Shown here piece by piece: positions 1-5,183 of a stretch of DNA of 6,830 bases (position 1 is the first letter of the stretch; every line of letters starts with the position of its first letter). Location of the stretch: positions 1 through 6,830 of the forward strand of contig JAUWXV010000202.1 of NCBI GenBank assembly GCA_030616165.1. Direction: 5' to 3'. The notes under the pieces are model-generated. The model saw only the letters and a program-made list of their open reading frames with translations. It was not told where the DNA came from and made no database searches. The stretch comes from a bacterium. Its GTDB lineage: Bacteria > SM23-31 > JAUVVT01. Made by a program: the position numbers and the translations under genes.

Positions 1-502
1 CTTCTGATTTATACTCAAAAATGACCTCTGCACCACTGTTCCAGCTTTTTATCCTTCCGTTGCAGTCGAGGCTTATTATTGCATCTGCAGAATTATGAAC
101 AACATTCGAAAGAAATTTATTCATTTCAACAATCTCATAAGCTAACTTCTCACGCTTGGAAAGATTTATTATTAAAAAAAGAATATGTTCTACCTTATCA
201 TTTTCCTCTTTTATCGGAATAAATATACTTCGACAGTATTCAATCTGGCCATTTTTTGTCTTCCAGGGAGTTATAATTCTTTCAATCTCATTTGACTCAA
301 AAGCAGAATCTAAAACTCTTTCACAACCCTCCGAGTTTTTTAAAACAACTTCATAATTCTTACCAATTAGACTGCCTTCGGATCCGTATTTTTTTAAAAT
401 ATAATTATTCGCCCACCAAATTCTTCGGTCTTTCCCTATAAGCAATACACCAATTTCAAACTCAGATACAACACTACTTACTTTTTCAAATACTTCCAAC
501 AT
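1..502 (-). CDS. PAS-domain signalling protein, N-terminal part (runs off left edge)
   Basis: The first 167 residues of a larger protein are present. Residues about 15-115 look like a first PAS domain: a hydrophobic strand (IGVLLIGKDRRIWWAN), a central helical part, and closing strands (YCRSIFIPI, then HILFLIINLS). A short helical linker (about 116-130) leads into a second PAS domain starting near 131, with the typical opening SADAIISLDCNGRIKSWNSG. No signal peptide or membrane helix is visible, so this sensory part is probably cytoplasmic. The output domain is outside the window; such tandem PAS modules usually precede a histidine kinase, a diguanylate cyclase or a sigma-54 activator, and the sequence here cannot decide which. 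The ATG at 502 is the first start after an in-frame TGA at 514-512. An AAAGGA lies only one base before it and an AGGA lies 12 bases upstream. The next codon, TTG at 499, is an alternative start. The ligand is unknown. Confidence 0.85.
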   Translation of the reverse strand, partial: MLEVFEKVSSVVSEFEIGVLLIGKDRRIWWANNYILKKYGSEGSLIGKNYEVVLKNSEGCERVLDSAFESNEIERIITPWKTKNGQIEYCRSIFIPIKEENDKVEHILFLIINLSKREKLAYEIVEMNKFLSNVVHNSADAIISLDCNGRIKSWNSGAEVIFEYKSE

Positions 503-855
503 TTCCTTTAATCATCCTAAAATTTTAAAAATAATATGATTGCATCTCTTAATTACTTTTACAACATTTTTTCTAAAAAGTTTCCTAAAAATAAATTTTT
601 TTTGTATTCTCCCTTATCAAATCTATAAAAGATTCATAAAGCAAAATTTCCCTGCTAAACTTAAATATTCAATTTATTTAAATAAAGAATCATAAATATT
701 CTATCAGAAAAAATAATTATATTTCTGGCAACACATTTGCAATTTAAATAATCGGATAATTTGATTATACTTTTTCTCTATATTAATCTTAATAAAATTA
801 AATTCCGATATATAATATAGACAGCATTTTTTATTTATATTTTAACAGGTTGATT
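503..855. other. AT-rich divergent intergenic region
   Basis: This stretch of about 350 bases separates the minus-strand PAS gene from the plus-strand small cysteine-protein gene, so it should carry the promoters of both. I see no convincing open frame, tRNA or G+C-rich structured RNA in it. It is dominated by A/T runs and contains a perfect 14-base A/T palindrome at 673-686, which is weak evidence in such a biased sequence. The right end holds a plausible plus-strand promoter, listed separately. For the PAS gene, a minus-strand TATAAT at 721-716 with TTGCAA at 742-737 (15-base spacer) is possible. It would imply a leader of roughly 200 bases, and I do not consider it secure. Confidence 0.6.
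789..816 (+). promoter_or_regulatory. Possible sigma-70-type promoter of the small cysteine-protein gene
   Basis: A perfect -10 hexamer TATAAT (811-816) is preceded, after 16 bases, by TTAATA (789-794), which matches 4 of 6 positions of the -35 consensus. Transcription would start near 823 and give a leader of about 33 bases before the ATG at 856. The position fits the gene, but chance matches to TATAAT are common in sequence this A/T-rich, so this is tentative. Confidence 0.4.
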
Positions 856-1047
856 ATGCATAGAATTAATATTAAAAATTGTAAAACGTGCAAGCATTTC
901 TATAGGGATGGAAACTATAATTCTCACTGCAGAAATTATATAAAAATGATTCCGGATTCAATCGAAAATTGCATAAACTGGGAAGAAAAGACTTTCAGCA
1001 GCATATTCGGTTTTATTACTCCAGATAAATCTACAATGAAAACATAA
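856..1047 (+). CDS. Small four-cysteine protein (63 aa), function unknown
   Basis: This is a 63-residue soluble protein that I do not recognise as a named family. Four cysteines follow the pattern C-x2-C-x12-C-x13-C (C9, C12, C25, C39) and there are no others. They sit in short contexts rich in aromatic and polar residues (CKTCKHF, SHCRNY, NCINWE). This spacing resembles small zinc-ribbon or iron-sulfur-binding mini-proteins; metal binding is an inference. The roughly 20-residue tail after W42 has no cysteine. I place the start at ATG 856, because AGG at 847-849 lies six bases upstream. A TTG at 850 in the same frame would add two residues but overlaps the end of that ribosome-binding site. 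It is the only plus-strand gene in the window, stands alone, and converges on the thioredoxin gene, with 86 bases between it and that gene's second stop codon. No clear terminator follows it. Confidence 0.65.
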   Translation: MHRINIKNCKTCKHFYRDGNYNSHCRNYIKMIPDSIENCINWEEKTFSSIFGFITPDKSTMKT

Positions 1048-1136
1048 TATTTATGCTGGTAATTTACATTTATTATCTAAAAAACATTTAAATATTTATT
1101 TTATAATAAAAATAATTCAATTATTACTATTTTCTA

Positions 1137-1448
1137 CTATATACTTAACTTTTTAATAATATTTTTTTTCGACTGATATCCAATTACTTGTTCTTCAACT
1201 TTACCGTTCCTAAAGAAAAGAAGAGATGGAATACTCCTAATCCCATACTTAACAGCAGTATTAGGATTTTTATCCACATCTATCTTACCAACTTTAATTC
1301 TATCTTTATATTCATTGCATATTTCTTCAGTAATTGGAGCAAGCATTAAACAAGGGGAACACCATTCAGCCCAGAAATCTACAAGAACTGGCTTCTCCGA
1401 TTCTAATACTTCTTTCTGGAAATTTTCATCCGTAAATTCTAAAGCCAT
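1137..1448 (-). CDS. trxA: Thioredoxin with a CSPC active site
   Basis: This is a small cytoplasmic thiol-disulfide oxidoreductase, normally reduced by thioredoxin reductase and used to reduce ribonucleotide reductase, peroxiredoxins and other targets. The protein has 103 residues, close to the usual 105-109, and forms one complete thioredoxin fold. VDFWAEWCSPC carries the redox pair C30/C33 and the buried acid D24. KIDVDKNP and KYGIRSIP follow, with the conserved cis-proline P74, then the FFRNGK turn. The active site is CSPC rather than the common CGPC, and the residue after C33 is Leu where Lys or Arg is usual. An extra cysteine is at position 44. I choose ATG 1448 over GTG 1454 because a perfect AGGAGG (1459-1454) sits five bases before the ATG and overlaps the GTG. 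Tandem TAG stops end the gene (1139-1134). It follows smc by 63 bases on the same strand, so co-transcription is likely. The trxA symbol rests on family resemblance; paralogues could exist elsewhere. Confidence 0.93.
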   Translation of the reverse strand: MALEFTDENFQKEVLESEKPVLVDFWAEWCSPCLMLAPITEEICNEYKDRIKVGKIDVDKNPNTAVKYGIRSIPSLLFFRNGKVEEQVIGYQSKKNIIKKLSI

Positions 1449-1453
1449 TTTCA

Positions 1454-1459
1454 CCTCCT
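1454..1459 (-). promoter_or_regulatory. Shine-Dalgarno site of the thioredoxin gene
   Basis: On the minus strand the sequence AGGAGG occupies 1459-1454, five bases before the ATG at 1448. It is the strongest ribosome-binding site in the window and it decides the thioredoxin start, because the upstream in-frame GTG overlaps it. A strong internal site like this would let thioredoxin be translated well from an smc read-through transcript. Confidence 0.85.
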
Positions 1460-1511
1460 ATTTTGTGCTTTTTCACATTTCCTTTAAGTTTTTGATTATT
1501 TTCATTTAAAA

Positions 1512-4500
1512 TTAATCAGCAAATTTAGTTGAAACAATCTTCGAAACTCCGCCTTCTTCCATAGTAATTCCATAAATATACTTTGCAATCTCCATAGTCT
1601 TTTTATTATGCGTAACAATAATAAATTGTGTATTTTTCGAAAAAAGTTTTAAGATATTTATAAATCTGTCTATATTAGAATCATCCAAGGGAGCATCCAC
1701 CTCATCCAATACACAAAATGGACCTGGTTTCACCTGATATATAGCCATAAGCAGAGCTATTGCAGTTAGAGCTTTTTCCCCAGCAGAAAGAAGCGATATA
1801 GACTGAAGTCTTTTGCCAAATGGCTTTGAAATTATCACAATCTTAGAATCAAGAGGATCAGAGTCATCGGATAGCAATAAATCCGCATCACCATCTTTAA
1901 AAAACTTTAAATATATGTCCTTAAAATTCACTCTTATTTTTTCGAAACTCTCCATAAATTTTTCACATGCTGTTTTATTTATCCTTTGAATGGTCTCAAG
2001 CAGAGTTTTTTCTGCTTCAATAATATCATTCCTCTGCTTTATAAAATTATCATACCTTTCCTTTTCTTCTTGATATTCATCCACAGCTGCAAAGTTTATC
2101 TGCCCAAAAGACTCCAATTTCTTTTCAAATGCCTCAATCCCCTTTCTTTTAACTTCAATTTCTGTTTCATCCAATTTATCATCCTCTGAAACCTCTATAC
2201 CCTCATCACCAATTTTTTCCAACAACATCTTTTCTTCCTGCTGAAGTCTTGATAATTCCATTTCCGATTCAAAAATATCACTTACTCTCTTATCTCTCTG
2301 ATTTCTCTTATCTTTTATCCTTTTTTCCTCTTCAAATAATTCATTTTTAAAAGTAACCTGCTTACCTCTTATATTGTCAACTCTTTCTTCAAAATCATTT
2401 TTTGTTATTATTAACTCATTTATTTTGCTCTGACCATTGTCGATTCTTTTTTCCCAATCCCTTATCTCTTCATCTATCTTTAATATTGATTCTTTTCCTG
2501 AGATGATTCCTTTTTTGTATTTTTTGTCAAGTTCAACATTTCTTTTAAAATCTATATCAATTCTTTTTAATTCTTCCTGAAACTTTATCAAACTTAAGTT
2601 TTTTTCATAAACAGAGTTTTCAAGGAGTTTTCTTTTTTGTTCGATTTTTTCCTCTTGAATTTTTAATTTTTCGATTTCAACTTGAAGTCGTATCTGTTCA
2701 TTTTTAAGCATTTTCAACTCTGCTTTTTGCTTTTCAAGCGCTTCTTTATCGACCTTAAAAATTTCAAGCTGTTTGCGTTCTTTCTCCATTTTACCCAACT
2801 GTTCTCTGTCTTTTTTCACATCATAATCACAAACAGATATTTCGTTCTCTATCTCTCTTAATCTCTTTTCGGAATTTAATATCTCAAAACCAGTTAGGTT
2901 CAGTTTATCAGTAATATCTTCTATTTGCCTTAAATAGTCAACCTTAATCATTTCCGATTCTTCTATACTTTTCTTTATTTGTTCTATTTTTGTTTTAATC
3001 TTTTCAATTTCAGAAAGTTTACCATCTACTTCGCTATGCTTACTATCCCCAATAGAGTGTACAAATCCTTGCCTGTCTATCATCATTCCTGAAATATCAA
3101 CAACACCGACTCCGTTCTCTCGAGCGACCACATCAAACCCACTTTCCATTATATTATCTTTAGTTATTAATATATCATACAAAAGGAAATCAACCATCTT
3201 TTTTATATTTTTACTGCACTTCACAAAATCATTTGCCCACCCAATAATTCTGTCACCAGAAATATTCACTCTTTTTTGAACATTTATACTAATCTCATTA
3301 ATTTTATTTAATGGTATTATACTAACCCCACCGTTGGTTTTCTCTGCAATTAATTTAATTGCTTTAAAAGCATTTTCTTCATTATCAAAAACAAGAAAGT
3401 TTAAAGTCTGATTCAGGGCAGAAATTATTGCCTTTTGATACTTTTCCTCAGTACTAATCAACTCACTTACTGTTCCAAGAAAACCATCAACTGATTCTCT
3501 CCTTTCCAAAAGAAACTCATTTCCTTCAGATAATTTCCCTTTTTCTGAAATTATCTGATATAAAAACTCTATTTTCTTATTATCAATTTCAATAAGATTT
3601 TTAAGATTAATGATCTTTTCTTTTAACTCATCAACCATCGCCTTTTTCGCTTCTATATCGTTTTGCATTCTTGAACGTTCTGACTTTTTTTCATTGAGAA
3701 AATCTTCAATCTTTTTTCTTTCGGTAGTCAGACTCTGTAAAATCTTATTTTTGCTCAGAAGTCTTTCTTTTATCCATTTGCTTTCTTTTACCATTGAGGA
3801 TATCTTCTCTTCTCTCTGCCGGAGGTCTGAAAGTATCTTATCCTGTTTTCTGCTTTTTTCAGCATATTTTTCTATTAATTCGACTATCCTTGTCTGTGCT
3901 ACTGATAACCTGTTCTTTTTTTCATAATAGTCATTATAGAAACTATTAAGTTCCTCCGTATAGATTTTTTGTTCTGCTTTAAGGTCACTAATCTTTTCTG
4001 TAAGAATATTCAATTTTTCTTTATTTTCCCTCATACTTACTTCGTTTTCGACAATTTGAGTATTAATCTCTATTTCTTCCGATTCGACTTTTCGTATATT
4101 TTCACAAAATGTATTTACCTTTTCCTTTGCAATTGCCAATTCCATCTGTTCGTTATTTAAAACATCAATAGTATTATTATATTCCCTCTGCACTTCACTT
4201 AACTTATTATCAAGAATAATCATATCGGCTCTTAATTTTTCAAGAGCGGCTTCATCTTTTGCGAGTTCCCCCTCATTACTATCCTTAAGACTCTTAAGTT
4301 TATTGATACTTTCTATAAGAGGCTGCTTTTTTGACCTAATATTATAAAGACAACTTCTGTAAATTTCACTCTCTTTTATTTTTAACTCTGCTTTTATCTT
4401 TTGATATCTTCTTACCTTTGCAGCTTGCCTTTTTGAATAGTTGACCTTTCTTCCTACCTCAATAATAATATCATTTACTCTGAGGAGGTCTTGTCTTGTA

Positions 4501-5048
4501 TCCTCCAATTTCTTAAAGGTTTCACTTCTTCTCTTTTTATACTTTGTTATTCCAGACGCCTCTTCAAAAAGTCTTCTTCTGTCTTCTAACTTATCATCGA
4601 TTATCTGTTCAACCATCTTTAACTCTATTATAGAATACGCATTTGCTCCTATCCCGGTATCCATAAAAAGATTTGTTATATCCTTAAGCCTGCACTGCAC
4701 ATTATTTAAAAAATATTCACTTTCCCCCGAACGATACATCCTTCTTTTTATCTCTACTTCAGAATATTCAACTGGTAGCATTCCATCATTATTTTCTATA
4801 ACAATAGTCGCCTCAGCCATCCCAAGAGGTTTTCTGTCAATAGAACCGTTAAATATCACATTCTCCATTCTCTCCCCTCTGAGGTTGGAGATTTTTTGTT
4901 CCCCTAATACCCACTTTATTGCGTCAACTATATTTGTTTTACCGCATCCGTTTGGACCAACTATACACGTAATCCCATCATCAAACATTATCTCTGCCTT
5001 CTTTGCAAAGGATTTAAATCCGAATAACTTTACTTTTGATAAATACAT
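1512..5048 (-). CDS. smc: Chromosome segregation/condensation ATPase SMC
   Basis: SMC is the ATPase of the bacterial condensin complex, normally working as a homodimer with ScpA and ScpB (not in this window) to extrude DNA loops and separate sister chromosomes. The 1178 residues match the usual length and every part is present. The N-terminal head (1-170) has Walker A GPNGCGKTN (31-39), R57 in LRGERMENVIF, and the FEEASGITKYK helix (161-171). A coiled-coil arm runs from about 175 to 515, the hinge spans about 517-665, and the returning coiled coil runs from about 670 to 1030. The C-terminal head has signature LLSAGEKAL (1086-1094), Walker B FCVLDE (1111-1116), D-loop APLDDSN and H-loop H1147. 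Two deviations stand out. The usual Q-loop glutamine is Leu (L143 in IIELKM), and the second position of the signature SGGE is Ala (SAGE). The start MYLSKVKLFGFKSFAKKAEI is the canonical SMC N-terminus, although its ribosome-binding site (AAAGAGA) is weak. Thioredoxin follows 63 bases downstream. Confidence 0.97.
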   Translation of the reverse strand: MYLSKVKLFGFKSFAKKAEIMFDDGITCIVGPNGCGKTNIVDAIKWVLGEQKISNLRGERMENVIFNGSIDRKPLGMAEATIVIENNDGMLPVEYSEVEIKRRMYRSGESEYFLNNVQCRLKDITNLFMDTGIGANAYSIIELKMVEQIIDDKLEDRRRLFEEASGITKYKKRRSETFKKLEDTRQDLLRVNDIIIEVGRKVNYSKRQAAKVRRYQKIKAELKIKESEIYRSCLYNIRSKKQPLIESINKLKSLKDSNEGELAKDEAALEKLRADMIILDNKLSEVQREYNNTIDVLNNEQMELAIAKEKVNTFCENIRKVESEEIEINTQIVENEVSMRENKEKLNILTEKISDLKAEQKIYTEELNSFYNDYYEKKNRLSVAQTRIVELIEKYAEKSRKQDKILSDLRQREEKISSMVKESKWIKERLLSKNKILQSLTTERKKIEDFLNEKKSERSRMQNDIEAKKAMVDELKEKIINLKNLIEIDNKKIEFLYQIISEKGKLSEGNEFLLERRESVDGFLGTVSELISTEEKYQKAIISALNQTLNFLVFDNEENAFKAIKLIAEKTNGGVSIIPLNKINEISINVQKRVNISGDRIIGWANDFVKCSKNIKKMVDFLLYDILITKDNIMESGFDVVARENGVGVVDISGMMIDRQGFVHSIGDSKHSEVDGKLSEIEKIKTKIEQIKKSIEESEMIKVDYLRQIEDITDKLNLTGFEILNSEKRLREIENEISVCDYDVKKDREQLGKMEKERKQLEIFKVDKEALEKQKAELKMLKNEQIRLQVEIEKLKIQEEKIEQKRKLLENSVYEKNLSLIKFQEELKRIDIDFKRNVELDKKYKKGIISGKESILKIDEEIRDWEKRIDNGQSKINELIITKNDFEERVDNIRGKQVTFKNELFEEEKRIKDKRNQRDKRVSDIFESEMELSRLQQEEKMLLEKIGDEGIEVSEDDKLDETEIEVKRKGIEAFEKKLESFGQINFAAVDEYQEEKERYDNFIKQRNDIIEAEKTLLETIQRINKTACEKFMESFEKIRVNFKDIYLKFFKDGDADLLLSDDSDPLDSKIVIISKPFGKRLQSISLLSAGEKALTAIALLMAIYQVKPGPFCVLDEVDAPLDDSNIDRFINILKLFSKNTQFIIVTHNKKTMEIAKYIYGITMEEGGVSKIVSTKFAD

Positions 5049-5076
5049 AATTCTCTTTGGATAAAAAGTTTAACTA

Positions 5077-5103
5077 ATTTTAATATTTTAAAAAAGTTGT
5101 AAA
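5077..5103 (-). promoter_or_regulatory. Tentative smc promoter
   Basis: On the minus strand TTTACA (5103-5098, 5 of 6 to the -35 consensus) is followed after 15 bases by TAAAAT (5082-5077, 5 of 6 to the -10 consensus), ending 28 bases before the smc ATG. The spacer is shorter than the preferred 17 bases and the region is A/T-rich, so confidence is low. A promoter is expected somewhere here because a probable terminator lies just upstream at 5144-5170. Confidence 0.25.
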
Positions 5104-5143
5104 TAATAATCACTCTACTTTCTTCTGAAAAAGAAAACAATCT

Positions 5144-5170
5144 CCGCCACAGGGGATCCACCTAAGGCAG
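5144..5170 (-). terminator. G+C-rich imperfect hairpin, probable terminator of the GH2-like gene
   Basis: Arms 5144-5153 (CCGCCACAGG) and 5161-5170 (CCTAAGGCAG) pair around the loop GGATCCA. Seven of ten positions are Watson-Crick pairs on either strand. On minus-strand RNA two of the other three become U-G wobbles, leaving one U-U mismatch. The hairpin starts 13 bases after the stop codon of the minus-strand GH2-like gene. Three bases after it comes a T-rich run, TTGTTTTCTTTTTC, which fits intrinsic termination in that direction. In the plus direction the hairpin is followed by A residues, so it would not terminate there. It is the most G+C-rich patch of any intergenic stretch here, and it could instead be, or also be, a decayed copy of an interspersed palindromic repeat. 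Confidence 0.55.
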
Positions 5171-5183
5171 AAAAAAATTTATA

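Noticed and set aside
156-356. Plus-strand open frame opposite the PAS protein
   Set aside because: The minus strand reads a coherent pair of PAS domains through the same bases.
673-686. Perfect 14-base palindrome TTTATTTAAATAAA as an operator
   Set aside because: It is low-complexity A/T sequence and likely a chance palindrome in this composition; there is no second copy or clear promoter overlap.
850-855. TTG at 850 as the start of the small cysteine protein
   Set aside because: It directly abuts the AGG ribosome-binding site (847-849), leaving no spacing. ATG at 856 has a six-base spacing.
1105-1125. A/T-only inverted repeat AATAAT-TCA-ATTATT downstream of thioredoxin as a terminator
   Set aside because: A six-pair stem of A/T only, in A/T-rich DNA, is expected by chance. 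The following minus-strand T-rich run (TTTATT) is suggestive but not enough.
1315-1509. Plus-strand open frame across the thioredoxin 5' end and the smc-trx gap
   Set aside because: It is antisense to the well-supported thioredoxin gene and has no homology signal.
1986-2189. Plus-strand frame that looks like a small hydrophobic protein (a similar one lies at 3969-4160)
   Set aside because: The apparent hydrophobicity is the complement of Lys/Glu-rich coiled-coil codons in smc.
3610-3927. Plus-strand open frame of 105 codons inside smc
   Set aside because: It is the antisense shadow of the coiled-coil arm. Its Phe/Ser/Leu-rich composition mirrors Lys/Glu codons and mimics membrane segments.
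4441-5064. Long plus-strand open frame (207 codons) opposite the 5' part of smc
   Set aside because: It is entirely antisense to conserved SMC head sequence, and its translation is Ser/Leu/Phe/Ile-rich as expected for the complement of a Lys/Glu-rich gene. It has no recognisable motif.
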